Origin: JAKACA01 sp049510975
GTDB taxonomy: Bacteria; Actinomycetota; Acidimicrobiia; Acidimicrobiales; Bog-793
NCBI GenBank assembly: GCA_049510975.1
Contig: JBEKYM010000016.1
Location: 5,268-69,267, forward strand
Direction of reading: 5' to 3'
DNA: 64,000 nucleotides
Every line of letters starts with the position of its first letter. Within the stretch, counting starts at the first letter, position 1. The position numbers were made by a program, and so were the translations under genes. A model generated the notes under the pieces. It saw only the letters and a list, made by a program, of their open reading frames with translations. It had not been told where the DNA came from and searched no databases. This document shows positions 34,692-43,615 of this stretch, piece after piece.

Positions 34692-35267
34692 CTAGCGCAA
34701 ATAGTTCTCGATGGTTGGCGCGACAAGTGCGACGAGCTCGGCATTGCTGGCGGCGACGACAACGTTGTCCTTGATCACGAAACGGAGCATGGCGATCCCG
34801 ATGAGTTGGGCAGTCACGAGCAAGGCTCGCAGCTCGGCATCAGGGTGGGCGATCGAGGCACTGATGGACCCGACCAACGCCAGCCTCAGGAACTCTTGCA
34901 GCATCCTGGCGGCCGATTCGTTCGAGACGGCGGAGCGCACGAGTCCGAGCACGAGGTCTCGTGTGGCTTCGTGAGCCAGCGTTTCGAGGTATCGCTCGAC
35001 GATCAGTCGCGCCGCCTCGGAAGCACTGAGGGAGCTCAGGCCCTCGAACATCTCCGATGGGCGCACGACGGTCTCGAAGACGGCGAGGAAGAGCCCCTCC
35101 TTCGTCGAGAAGTAATGGACGACAAGAGCGGGATCTACGCCGACGTCACGAGCGATGCTGCGAAGCGATGTCGCCTCGTAGCCCCGAGCACCGAAGGCTC
35201 TGCGCGCCGCCTGCAGGATGGCGTCTCGGGTTTCTTGGGTGCCAGGGCGCCTCCCGGTCCGGCTCAT
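34692..35267 (-). CDS. TetR-family regulator, last gene of ABC operon
   Basis: The 191-residue protein starts at ATG 35267 and has the TetR DNA-binding domain (TRDAILQAARRAFGARGYEATS, then IARDVGVDPALVVHYFSTK) and a TetR_C-like helical domain that includes ARLIVERYLETLAHE. Its start overlaps the stop of the ATP-binding protein gene (4 bp), so it is the distal gene of the operon running from 38051 to 34692. It probably represses this operon. A 10-bp inverted repeat upstream of the first gene (38074-38103) is the candidate operator. The frame is open further upstream but only as a shadow of the ATPase gene. Confidence 0.9.
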   Translation of the reverse strand: MSRTGRRPGTQETRDAILQAARRAFGARGYEATSLRSIARDVGVDPALVVHYFSTKEGLFLAVFETVVRPSEMFEGLSSLSASEAARLIVERYLETLAHEATRDLVLGLVRSAVSNESAARMLQEFLRLALVGSISASIAHPDAELRALLVTAQLIGIAMLRFVIKDNVVVAASNAELVALVAPTIENYLR

Positions 35268-36127
35268 CGTTGCAAGCTTCCGGAGACGATGCTGACGAAT
35301 GCCTCCTCGAGGTTCGCCGGAACCTCCTCGGCGGCGTACCGAAGGCCGATGTGCTGGAGGAGCACCTCCACGTCCTCGACCGATCCTGGGACGCGCAAGG
35401 CATCGCCCTGAACCTGGACGATGAGTCCTTCCCTGTCGAGCGCGGTGAAAGCCTGCTCCCAGGCTTCGGTCTTCACTTCGACGACGTGACGGTTGCCGAT
35501 CACCTCGGAGACGGTTCCCTCCGCGGCGATGCGGCCGTCCACCATGACGACCAGGCGATCGCACTGCTCGGCTTCGTCCATGCTGTGGGTCGTCACGAGC
35601 ACGCCGACGCCCGCTTCGGCGCTCTGGCGGATGTCTTGCCAGAGCCTCGTCCGGTTCAAAGGACCCACACCTGATGTCGGCTCGTCGAGCACGAGAAGCT
35701 CTGGCGCGTGGGCGAACGCAACGGCAAAGGCGACTCGCCGTTGCATCCCGAGCGACAGCGATCCGACGAGGTCGTTCTCGGATTCACGGATGCTCTCCGG
35801 TAGGACAGCACGCTCCACTCCAAACGCCGCCGCCGTGAATCTCCAGTTCTCTCGCACCGTCAGGTCGTCGTAGAGCCCGAGCGACTGGGGAACGTATCCC
35901 ACTCGACGACGGCGAGCCCTCGACGGAGCCCCGTCGAAGAGCCACGTGCTGCCGCCCGAGGGACGCAGCAGGCCGAGGAGGACTCGGATGAGCGTCGTCT
36001 TGCCGGCGCCGTTTGCGCCGAGCAGTCCCACAACCTCGCCGCTGCCGACGCTCAGACTGACACGGTCAACGGCCGCCAGATGGCCGAATTGCATGGTGAC
36101 GCTGCGGGCCTCGGCAAGTGTCGTCAT
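35264..36127 (-). CDS. ABC transporter ATP-binding protein
   Basis: The 287-residue ATPase has Walker A GANGAGKTT, a Q-loop in VGYVPQSLGLYDDLTV, a degenerate signature (GSLSLGMQRRVAFA) and Walker B LLVLDEPTSGVGP, followed by TTHSMDEAE. A regulatory C-terminal extension of about 70 residues is present. It is coupled by 4-bp overlaps to the second ATPase gene upstream and the TetR gene downstream. Together with that ATPase and the permease it resembles the YbhF/YhiH-type exporters, in which two nucleotide-binding domains, here split over two proteins, serve ABC-2 permeases. Confidence 0.9.
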   Translation of the reverse strand: MTTLAEARSVTMQFGHLAAVDRVSLSVGSGEVVGLLGANGAGKTTLIRVLLGLLRPSGGSTWLFDGAPSRARRRRVGYVPQSLGLYDDLTVRENWRFTAAAFGVERAVLPESIRESENDLVGSLSLGMQRRVAFAVAFAHAPELLVLDEPTSGVGPLNRTRLWQDIRQSAEAGVGVLVTTHSMDEAEQCDRLVVMVDGRIAAEGTVSEVIGNRHVVEVKTEAWEQAFTALDREGLIVQVQGDALRVPGSVEDVEVLLQHIGLRYAAEEVPANLEEAFVSIVSGSLQR

Positions 36128-36969
36128 GGCGTCGACACGCGCGCCTCGTGCTGCATGCCCCGTTCGTCCGCCAGCGCAGCGATGATGACGGCGTCCTCGA
36201 AACCCGGCACGAGCGGCTCGGCACCCTCCGGAAGCAGCCCTAACGGAGCCCACACGCGCCAGGACGTTCCCCAACGCCAGGACCGACCCGCAGGCTGCGC
36301 TCTTGATCGCACGACGCCGAGTTTGCCGGGGATCGCAGCGACAATGTCGGACGGGGAGCCACTTGCAATCGCACGACCTTGTTCCAGCAGCACGACCGTT
36401 GCCGCCCGGTGGGCCTCGTCCACGTAGGTCGTCGCCACGACGACGGCCGCACCCGAGGCAGCCGATCCAGAGATCAGACGCCACACCTCGGCTCGGCTCA
36501 CGGGATCGACGCCCGTTGTCGGCTCGTCCAGCACCAGCAGTGACGGACGGTGGAGCAGCGCCATGCCGACGGCGAGCTTGCGCTGCATCCCGCCCGAGAG
36601 CTGACCGGCAAGTCGCGTCCGAGCACCAGCGAGCCCGATGCGCTCGAGCAGCTCGCTCGACCTCTCGGAGAAGGCTGCGCCACCCACGCCATAGGCGCCG
36701 GCCGAGAACGCAAGGTTCTCGTCAACCGTCAGATCGACGTACAGCCCGGCGGTGGCGGGGACGTAGCCGATCTGGTGTTTCGGCGGGCGGCGGGCCGTGC
36801 CGCTACTGAGGCGGACAAGGCCAACGAGCGCATGCAGGAGAGTGGACTTCCCGGCACCGTCACCGCCGACCACGACCGTCACCGTCGAGGTCTCGACCGG
36901 CAGGGTCACCTGGTCCAGGGCTGTTCGTGACCCGAATCGCACGCTGGCGGCTTCGAGGCCCCACGTCAT
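36124..36969 (-). CDS. ABC transporter ATP-binding protein (second, diverged)
   Basis: The 281-residue ATPase has an unusual Walker A GGDGAGKST, a Q-loop segment IGYVPATAGLYVDLTV in which the usual Gln is Ala, a good signature LSGGMQRKLAVG and Walker B LLVLDEPTTGVDP. It is clearly related to its neighbour but diverged, so the two probably form a heterodimer with unequal ATP sites, one with a good signature and the other with a good Q-loop. In YbhF the two are fused in one polypeptide. It is coupled by ATGA overlap to the permease gene upstream. Confidence 0.88.
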   Translation of the reverse strand: MTWGLEAASVRFGSRTALDQVTLPVETSTVTVVVGGDGAGKSTLLHALVGLVRLSSGTARRPPKHQIGYVPATAGLYVDLTVDENLAFSAGAYGVGGAAFSERSSELLERIGLAGARTRLAGQLSGGMQRKLAVGMALLHRPSLLVLDEPTTGVDPVSRAEVWRLISGSAASGAAVVVATTYVDEAHRAATVVLLEQGRAIASGSPSDIVAAIPGKLGVVRSRAQPAGRSWRWGTSWRVWAPLGLLPEGAEPLVPGFEDAVIIAALADERGMQHEARVSTP

Positions 36970-38051
36970 GAGGACACGGGTTCTGCGACGGGTCGAGCGC
37001 TGGCGTTGCCTCGAACACTTGGCGCCAGATCGCGCCGAAATCGGAGGACGGCGAGTCCTAGGACGAGCGTGGCCATCCCGGCCAGCACGACGATCGGCAC
37101 CCAGAGCGACGACATCGGCGTTGCCTTCAGCATGACGCCTCGGCTGATTTCGATGAAATACGAGAGAGGAAGCACGTAGGCGATCCACTGGATGCTGCGG
37201 GCCATCAGGGAGATCGGAAAGATCAAGCCGGACAAGAGGATCTGAGGGATGACGAACATGAGGGCGAGCTGGACGGCCTGACCTTGGTTCTGCGACACCG
37301 TGGAGATGAGCACGCCCATGCCGAGCGTCACGAGCAAGAACACGATCGCGCCGAGGGCAAAGATGGGGACGCTTCCGACAAAGGGGACTCCGAACAGCGC
37401 CAAGCCGATCGCGACGATCGCTACGAGATCGACCGAGGCGAGAAGGAGGTAGGGGGCGATCTTCCCGATGATGACGTCCGACGGGCGAAAGGGCATGACA
37501 GCGAGCTGCTCGATCGTGCCTGCCTGGCGTTCCCGGACGATGCCAAGACTCGTGATGAGCGTTCCGATCATCAGCAGGATCAGGCCGGTCAAGCCGGGAA
37601 TCATGATCCACGATGTCTTGAGGCTGGGGTTGTAGAGAACCTCGACCTTGAGCGTAAGCACCGGCGTCTCGTCGGCGGCGGACCCTCGAGGCATGTTTGC
37701 GAGCGCACTCTCGGCGGCTTCCACGGAGAACGTCTGAGTCCCGTCCATGAGGGCGAGAATCGAGTTCTGCCCCGTCACCAGCCCGACGACGGCCTTGCCG
37801 TCCTGCAAGCGAGACTCGACCAAGGACTTGCCGGCATCCGAGTCGACGTCTACGACTTGGAAGAGAGGCGGCAGGTGAGTTGCGATCTGCTCCGCCTGCG
37901 GTCCGACCACGACGGTCGGGATCGTCGACACATGGAAGTTGGCCGCATAGCCGAACACCACGAGAAGGAGCACCGGCAACGCCACGAGCATCGCCAGTGT
38001 TCGTTTGTCGCGTTTGAGCTGCCGGAACTCCTTCACGATCATCGCCAGCAT
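36966..38051 (-). CDS. ABC-2 type permease (YbhR/YhhJ-like)
   Basis: The 361-residue protein has one N-terminal membrane helix (LAMLVALPVLLLVVFGYAAN), a large extracytoplasmic domain of about 130 residues (AANFHVSTIPTVVVG onwards) and five C-terminal helices with RERQAGTIEQLAVMPFRPSD, the typical ABC-2 loop. This is the layout of YbhR, YbhS and YhhJ exporters. Only one permease gene is present, so a homodimer would be needed. No HlyD-type membrane fusion protein is encoded, as expected without an outer membrane partner. It is the first gene of the operon; AAGGGGA lies 9 nt before ATG 38051. Confidence 0.9.
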   Translation of the reverse strand: MLAMIVKEFRQLKRDKRTLAMLVALPVLLLVVFGYAANFHVSTIPTVVVGPQAEQIATHLPPLFQVVDVDSDAGKSLVESRLQDGKAVVGLVTGQNSILALMDGTQTFSVEAAESALANMPRGSAADETPVLTLKVEVLYNPSLKTSWIMIPGLTGLILLMIGTLITSLGIVRERQAGTIEQLAVMPFRPSDVIIGKIAPYLLLASVDLVAIVAIGLALFGVPFVGSVPIFALGAIVFLLVTLGMGVLISTVSQNQGQAVQLALMFVIPQILLSGLIFPISLMARSIQWIAYVLPLSYFIEISRGVMLKATPMSSLWVPIVVLAGMATLVLGLAVLRFRRDLAPSVRGNASARPVAEPVSS

Positions 38052-38073
38052 GGCCGGTCCCCTTGTCTGGTAT

Positions 38074-38103
38074 TCAACACGTGATGAACTCTACACGCGT
38101 TGA
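38074..38103. promoter_or_regulatory. Candidate TetR operator of ABC operon
   Basis: TCAACACGTG (38074-38083) and CACGCGTTGA (38094-38103) are inverted with one mismatch and a 10-bp spacer, 23 bp before the permease start. An inner AACTC/GAGTT pair lies at 38087-38106. Operator function for the operon's own TetR is inferred. Confidence 0.5.
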
Positions 38104-38203
38104 GTTGACGGTGCAACGGTTGGCTGGGATGCGCCGCCGGTGGCCGGCCGCCGGCGACCGCGCCCGGAAGTGCCGGCGGCGACCGCGCCCGTACAGCGCC
38201 GGC

Positions 38204-38267
38204 GCGAACCGTGTGCACAGAGTGACCGCACACCGCCTTGTCCGGTCACCCTGTGCACACGGTTCGC
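38204..38267. repeat. 25-bp near-perfect inverted repeat
   Basis: The arms 38204-38228 and 38243-38267 are complementary over 25 bp with one mismatch; the spacer is 14 nt. Each arm contains the palindrome TGTGCACA. A 14-bp direct repeat GGCGACCGCGCCCG at 38153-38166 and 38178-38191 lies just beside it. The gap is non-coding, between the ABC operon promoter and the 3' end of the GGDEF gene. It is not followed by a T-run. Confidence 0.8.
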
Positions 38268-38326
38268 CGGCGAGGTGTCCAAAACGCCGGCCGGCCGCGT
38301 CGGCCAAACCGCAGCGGCCGCGAGGC

Positions 38327-39304
38327 TCAGCGGCTCACCGGCGCCGGCTCGAAGTCGCCGTCGCGCTCGGCGGGTGCCACGTGGACACAGTTGCGCCCCG
38401 CCGCCTTGGCCCGAAAGAGTGCTTCGTCAGCCAGTTTGAGGAGCTCCGGGACCATGGCGGATGATCCCTGGACCCAGCTCGACACGCCGCCGCTGAGTGT
38501 GACGACAAGCGGTGGCGTGGGCCGGGCGTCGTGCGGCATGGCCACGGCGGCCACAGCTCCGCACAGCCGTCCCGCCGCCTTGGCGGCCTCGTCGACGCTG
38601 CAGTCAGGCAGGAGGAGCAGGAACTCCTCGCCGCCATAGCGGTAGAGGCCCTCTCCGGCGCGGACCAGCTGATCGAGGCATCGGGCCACCTCGCGCAAGG
38701 CATGGTCGCCCGCCAGATGGCCGTAGTGGTCGTTGTAGGACTTGAAGTGATCGATGTCGAACAGTGCCACGCTGTAGGAGCGTCCCGTCCGAAGTGCCCT
38801 TGCGTGGGTGCGCCCCAGATCCTCCTCCATGTGGCGGCGGTTTCCCACGCCGGTCAGGGGGTCAGTGAGCGACTGGCCGAGCAGCTCGAGGTTCGCCCGC
38901 TCGAGCTCGGCGCGGAAATGCGCCACTTGACGGTGCAGGGCCGTGACCCGCTCGGCTGCCACGAGTCGAGTCTGAACGGCGAATGGCTCGACGGGCTTGA
39001 CGAGGTAGTCGTCGGCCCCGGAGCTCATTCCCTCGAGGACTTGCTCCGGCTGACCGAGCCCGGTGATCAAGACGATGTAGACGTACTGGCTCGTCAGCTC
39101 GTGGCGGACCCGCCTGCAGAGCTCTGGACCGTCGACGCCCGGCATCATCCAGTCGGTGAGCAAGACGTCGATCCGCTCCGACGCCAGCATCTCCCAGGCG
39201 CTCGAGCCATCCTTCGCGACGAGGCAGGTGTGGCCCAACTTGGAGGCCATCGCCTTCAGCATGAGTCGACTCGTGCTGTCATCGTCGGCGATCAGGATGC
39301 GCAC
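38327..39304 (-). CDS. Response regulator with GGDEF domain (diguanylate cyclase)
   Basis: The 325-residue protein has an N-terminal receiver domain (acidic pocket ADDD, phospho-acceptor D51 in LLTDWMMPG, Lys in LVKPVEP), a coiled-coil linker (about 118-145) and a GGDEF domain with canonical GGEEF (224-228), so cyclic-di-GMP synthesis is likely. The I-site position reads RAGE rather than RxxD, so product inhibition may be absent. GTG 39304 begins 2 bp after the stop of the hybrid histidine kinase gene, so the two are co-translated and the kinase should control this cyclase. The layout is PleD/WspR-like. Confidence 0.93.
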   Translation of the reverse strand: MRILIADDDSTSRLMLKAMASKLGHTCLVAKDGSSAWEMLASERIDVLLTDWMMPGVDGPELCRRVRHELTSQYVYIVLITGLGQPEQVLEGMSSGADDYLVKPVEPFAVQTRLVAAERVTALHRQVAHFRAELERANLELLGQSLTDPLTGVGNRRHMEEDLGRTHARALRTGRSYSVALFDIDHFKSYNDHYGHLAGDHALREVARCLDQLVRAGEGLYRYGGEEFLLLLPDCSVDEAAKAAGRLCGAVAAVAMPHDARPTPPLVVTLSGGVSSWVQGSSAMVPELLKLADEALFRAKAAGRNCVHVAPAERDGDFEPAPVSR

Positions 39305-39306
39305 GG

Positions 39307-42300
39307 TCAGGTCCTGGTCGGCGTGCTGACGGTGAGCCGGGCGAGCGCTTCCCGGATTTCGTCGAACTCGATGTCGAAACGCTCCAGCAGCTCGGAGGCG
39401 TCCTCGGCGTGCGCGAACGGCGCTCGCCGTTCGAGCTCGGCACAGATGTGCGCCAGGCGGCTGGCACCGACGTTCGCGCTGGCGCCGCTCAGCAGGTGGG
39501 CGACGCGCTTCAGCGCCGAGGCGTCCCCGTCGGCCACGGCGGAGGCGAGCTGCTCGCGGCCTTCTGCAGTCTGGACGAGATACTCCTCGACGACTTCGCA
39601 GAGGACCGCTCCCTCCCCGTCGTCGAGGCTGCGGAGCAGCTGGATCTGAGCCGCGTCGAGCGTTTGCGTCCCCTTGGTGGCCGGCGACTCGGTGGCGGGC
39701 GCCGCCCAACTCGGATCACCCGGTGTCTGGAGAATCCAGCGCTCGAGAGCCGCCGCCACGATCTCCAGCCGCACCGGCTTGGTGATGTAGTCGTCCATGC
39801 CGGCGGCGAGGCACGTCTCCCGGTCTCCGTCCATGGCGGCGGCTGTCATGGCGATGATGGGAGTCCGGCGCTCTCGACCCTCGAGACGGCGAATCTGGGC
39901 GGTGGCCTCGAACCCGTCCATCTCTGGCATCTGGCAGTCCATGAGGATTGCGTCGTAGCGCCGCGCACGGACAGCGCTGACGGCTTCGCCGCCATGATTG
40001 GCGACGTCGAACTGGTAGCCAAGCTTGTTGAGCACCTTGGAGCCGACGAGCTGGTTCATCTTGTTGTCTTCGACCAGAAGCACCGTCCCGGCCGCCTGGG
40101 TCGCCTCCGGACGCTGAGCCACGGGCTTTGCCGACGGAGCCGCTGGTGCGCCGCCGAGGCTCGTGATCAACACGTCGAACAGCTCCGACGACCGGACCGG
40201 CTTGGTGAGGCTGGCGGCAAACCCGCGCAGGTGGGACTCGGCGTCTCCGAGACGCTGACCCGACGAGCTGAGCAGGAAGAGCGTCATCGTCGACGTTGCC
40301 GGATCCGCCTTCAGGTCGCGGGCGAGCTCGATCCCGTCCATGCCTGGCATGTTGAGGTCGATCACGCCGAGCTCGAACATCTCGCCGGCTTCAGCGGCGG
40401 CGGCGGCAAGCCAGAGCGCCTCGTACCCGTCGACTGCTTCGACGGTTTCGACACCCCAGGATGCCAACTGCTGACGCAGGATCTTGCGGTTGGTGGTGTT
40501 GTCGTCGACGACGAGGGCCCGTCGCCCTGCGAGGTGGCTGGGCTCGCTCCCCGAACTTGCCGGCAGCTCGCTCTCCGCACGGAGCAGCGACAGCTCGAAC
40601 CAGAACGTCGATCCCTCGCCTGGCGCACTGACCAGACCGAGTTGGCCCCCCATCAGCTCGACCAGTTGCCGGCTGATCGCCAAGCCCAGCCCGGTGCCGC
40701 CGAACTTTCGCGTCGTCGAGGAGTCGGCCTGCGCGAAGGGACGGAACAGCCGCTCCTGGTCGGCGGCCGCGATGCCGATGCCCATGTCGATGACCTCGAA
40801 GCGCAACGCCACCCGCTCGGCGTTCTCGTGCAGCACCGAGACCCGTGTGACGACCTCGCCCTCGGACGTGAACTTGACGGCGTTCGAGCCGAGGTTGAGC
40901 AGCACCTGCTGGATGCGGACGGCATCGCCGAGCAGCGCCGTAGGAACCTCGGGGTGCACGTCGATCAGAAGTTCGATGCCCTTGCCGTGAGCTGCGCCGG
41001 CGAGGATGCGACCGACGTCGTCGACGACGGCGGGCACGTTGAGGGCGGCCACTTCGACGTCCAGTTGCCCGGCCTCGATCTTGGAGAAGTCCAGGATGTC
41101 GTTGACGATCACGAGCAGGTTCTCGGCCGAGACCTTGACTCCCGAGGCAAGCTCGAGCTGATCTTCGTCGAGGTGGGTTTCGAGGAGGAGCTCGGTGAGG
41201 CCGATCACACCGTTCATGGGGGTACGGATCTCATGGCTCATCGTCGACAGGAAGTCAGATTTCGCCTTCGACGCCATGAGTGCACCGTCGCGGGCTGCTG
41301 CGAGGTCCTCGGCCGCCTGGCGCGCCTCGGTCACGTCGCTGCCGTTGAGGACGTACCCGCGCACGGAGAGGTCCGCCAGCAGGTTCGTGGCCGTCCAGGC
41401 GATGGTCCTCCAGGCGCCGTTGCGGTGCCGCATGCGCGTCTCGAAGGCGGCGGTCTCGGTCGTGCCGAGAGCGAGCCGCTGGAGGTGGTCGATCATCGAG
41501 TCGCTGTCATTCGGGTGCACGAGGTCGGTGATCGGGTCGCCTTGCAGATCGACCGGCGAGTAGCCGAGCATCCGATCCGATGACGGCGTGACGTAGGCGA
41601 TGCTGAAGTCGGCCTCGGCCACGACGATGAGATCCCAGGCGTTGTCGATCAGCGAGCGGAAGCGGGCCGAATTCAGCGCCTGCGACTCGCGCATGGTGAT
41701 GGTGACGCGCACGCCGGCGACGAGGAGCGTCCCGGCGGCAAGGCCGACGGCACCCTTGCCGATGTGTCCGACGCTCGCCGCGAAGACGATGAACAAGCTG
41801 GCGGCGGCGCCGACAGCGGGGAGAGCGAAACCGGCGATCTTCTGCGTGTTCAGCTTCTCGGTGCTCGCCGGCAGCACCCAGACGGCGATCGCCAGCATCA
41901 ACAGCGAGATCGGCCAGGCGGCGGCGTTGGTGACGTAGCCGATCTTGCTGTTCGGCTGCAAGAGGTTGAAGACGTCCCCCACGGCGTTCGAGGCGAAGGC
42001 GACGCTCGCAATCGCAAGAAACCGCCGGTATTCCTTCGGAAGCACGGCCAGGCCACCAATGGCAAGGGCGAGGAGCAGCACGTCGCCGGAGGGGTACACC
42101 ATGCTCGTGGCGGTGGCCAGCTTGCTGCCGCCGGTTGCCTTCAATACGGCGTTGAACAGGAAGGCGGCCGAGATGGAGGCGACGCCGAGGCCGGCTGTCA
42201 GGCCGTCGAGGGACGTGGCCACGAGCGACTTGTGGTTGCTTCCCCGGATGAGCGCCATGATGCTCAAGTAGCAGAGGGGGAAGAAGCCGACGTAGAAGGC

Positions 42301-42651
42301 GTCGGCGACGGACGGGACCGGCGGAGTGCCGCCGCCCAGCGTCTCGATGGTGAGGGCGATATCTCCCAGGGCCCAGGAGATGCAGGCGGCTCCGAGGATC
42401 AGCGGGAATGCTTTGGCAGCAGGCTGACTGGAGCGCCACGAAGCCTCGAAGTATCGGCTGATGCAGACGGTGCCGAGCGCCAGCTCGAGGAAGCTGACCC
42501 CCCAGCCGTCCACGGCCGTGAAGTAAGAGCCCGCCTTTCTCGCCAGCAGGGAGACGAGGAAGGCGACGACCATCGCCGAGAGGGTTGCCAGGATCCACCG
42601 CACACGCCGGTTGTCCAGCGTGCTGCCAAGATCAGGTGGAGCTGTCGTCAT
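39307..42651 (-). CDS. Hybrid sensor histidine kinase (TM-PAS-HisKA-HATPase-REC-REC-HPt)
   Basis: The 1114-residue protein has about ten membrane helices (residues 18-318), a PAS domain (325-445), HisKA with H473 in SHEIRTPMN, HATPase (575-690, motifs NLGSNAVKF, DMGIGI, GGTGLGLAI), receiver 1 (D765 in VIDLNMPG), receiver 2 (D905 in LMDCQMPE) and an HPt domain with H1052 in AHLLSG. All phosphorelay residues are present, so it should pass phosphate His-Asp-His-Asp to the response regulator-GGDEF protein that follows. The membrane sensor domain is unlike a simple two-helix periplasmic sensor. The start is ATG 42651 with GAGG close upstream. Confidence 0.95.
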   Translation of the reverse strand: MTTAPPDLGSTLDNRRVRWILATLSAMVVAFLVSLLARKAGSYFTAVDGWGVSFLELALGTVCISRYFEASWRSSQPAAKAFPLILGAACISWALGDIALTIETLGGGTPPVPSVADAFYVGFFPLCYLSIMALIRGSNHKSLVATSLDGLTAGLGVASISAAFLFNAVLKATGGSKLATATSMVYPSGDVLLLALAIGGLAVLPKEYRRFLAIASVAFASNAVGDVFNLLQPNSKIGYVTNAAAWPISLLMLAIAVWVLPASTEKLNTQKIAGFALPAVGAAASLFIVFAASVGHIGKGAVGLAAGTLLVAGVRVTITMRESQALNSARFRSLIDNAWDLIVVAEADFSIAYVTPSSDRMLGYSPVDLQGDPITDLVHPNDSDSMIDHLQRLALGTTETAAFETRMRHRNGAWRTIAWTATNLLADLSVRGYVLNGSDVTEARQAAEDLAAARDGALMASKAKSDFLSTMSHEIRTPMNGVIGLTELLLETHLDEDQLELASGVKVSAENLLVIVNDILDFSKIEAGQLDVEVAALNVPAVVDDVGRILAGAAHGKGIELLIDVHPEVPTALLGDAVRIQQVLLNLGSNAVKFTSEGEVVTRVSVLHENAERVALRFEVIDMGIGIAAADQERLFRPFAQADSSTTRKFGGTGLGLAISRQLVELMGGQLGLVSAPGEGSTFWFELSLLRAESELPASSGSEPSHLAGRRALVVDDNTTNRKILRQQLASWGVETVEAVDGYEALWLAAAAAEAGEMFELGVIDLNMPGMDGIELARDLKADPATSTMTLFLLSSSGQRLGDAESHLRGFAASLTKPVRSSELFDVLITSLGGAPAAPSAKPVAQRPEATQAAGTVLLVEDNKMNQLVGSKVLNKLGYQFDVANHGGEAVSAVRARRYDAILMDCQMPEMDGFEATAQIRRLEGRERRTPIIAMTAAAMDGDRETCLAAGMDDYITKPVRLEIVAAALERWILQTPGDPSWAAPATESPATKGTQTLDAAQIQLLRSLDDGEGAVLCEVVEEYLVQTAEGREQLASAVADGDASALKRVAHLLSGASANVGASRLAHICAELERRAPFAHAEDASELLERFDIEFDEIREALARLTVSTPTRT

Positions 42652-42985
42652 CGTCGCCTCTGCTCTCGCGCGCCTCCGTCATCCGGCTCGGCGGGCGTGC
42701 CTCCGTCCGTTTTGTGCCAATTCGTTATCGACACAACTCCGACCGGCTTGAGCCGAGCGCATCAAGGCGTCGCCGCGGTCGCGCCGGGGGCGCCAGGTGC
42801 AACTGCGCCAACACGAGGTGCGGCGGTAGGAGTGACTGACGCCGAGCGGCTTGGCGAGATCGTTCCGCGCCGTTGGAGCCGAAACGATGAGTTCGGTCGC
42901 GGTGTGGCGTCTGGTAAGTGTGGGCACACTCCGACGAGGAGACCGCCAGCCAACTGCGTGACGTCGATCGATGAAGGAGCGAGGC
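42652..42985. other. Divergent promoter region
   Basis: This 334-bp gap separates the divergent histidine kinase and DUF899 genes. I see no gene. It holds a palindrome at 42917-42930 upstream of the DUF899 gene. The stretch 42715-42740 is the most AT-rich part and probably carries the kinase promoter on the minus strand, although no confident boxes can be given. Confidence 0.5.
42917..42930. promoter_or_regulatory. Palindrome upstream of DUF899 gene
   Basis: AGTGTG-GG-CACACT is a perfect 6-bp inverted repeat 55 bp before the DUF899 start. It may be an operator. Confidence 0.35.
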
Positions 42986-43615
42986 ATGGGTGCTGTACCG
43001 AAGGTCGTTTCTGCCGAGGAGTGGCAGCAGGAGCGAGCGGCGTTGCTGCAGGCCGAGAAGGAGGCGACGCGCGCCCTCGATGCCCTGGCGGCACGCCGTC
43101 GCCGTCTCCCCATGGTCCGGTTCGACACCGCTCGCTACGTCTTTGACACCACCGATGGTCCGAAATCCCTGCTGGATCTGTTCGCCGGACGAGCTCAACT
43201 CGCCGTGTACCAGTTCATGGACAACGGGCCGGACGCCTTCTGCCCGGGCTGCACTCATTTCACCAACAACGTCGCCGACTTGGCCGACCTTGCCGAGGCG
43301 GGCGTGAGCTGGTGGACGATCTCGAACATGCCGCTTGCTCAGATCGAGGCCTACAAGGAACACATGGGCTGGACGGTGCCGTTCGCGTCGTCGCGGAACA
43401 CGCCCTTCGCCAAGGACACCGGCGCGGACGGCCTGTTCATGCTGAGTATCTTCCTCCGCGACGGCGAGGACGTCTACCGGACCTATTCGACGACGGCTCG
43501 CGGCGTTGACCGTCTCCTCTTCGTGAACAACATCCTCGACCTCATGCCCTACGGGAGGCAGGAGGAGTGGGAGGACTCGCCCCCCGGGTGGCCGCAGCAT
43601 CCCACCTACGGGTAA
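42986..43615 (+). CDS. DUF899 thioredoxin-fold protein
   Basis: The 209-residue protein starts at ATG 42986 (GGAG 8 nt upstream; an in-frame ATG five codons earlier is possible). It has the DUF899 layout: a helical N-terminus (EEWQQERAALLQAEKE), a strand segment LPMVRFDTARYVFDT, then LLDLFAGRAQLAVYQFM and the cysteine pair FCPGCTHFTNN, followed by VSWWTISNMPLAQIEAYKEH. The family is related to thioredoxins and peroxiredoxins, and the CPGC pair is consistent with redox chemistry, but no function is proven. It is divergent from the histidine kinase gene and is not evidently in an operon with the COG4705 gene, 232 bp away. Confidence 0.9.
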   Translation: MGAVPKVVSAEEWQQERAALLQAEKEATRALDALAARRRRLPMVRFDTARYVFDTTDGPKSLLDLFAGRAQLAVYQFMDNGPDAFCPGCTHFTNNVADLADLAEAGVSWWTISNMPLAQIEAYKEHMGWTVPFASSRNTPFAKDTGADGLFMLSIFLRDGEDVYRTYSTTARGVDRLLFVNNILDLMPYGRQEEWEDSPPGWPQHPTYG

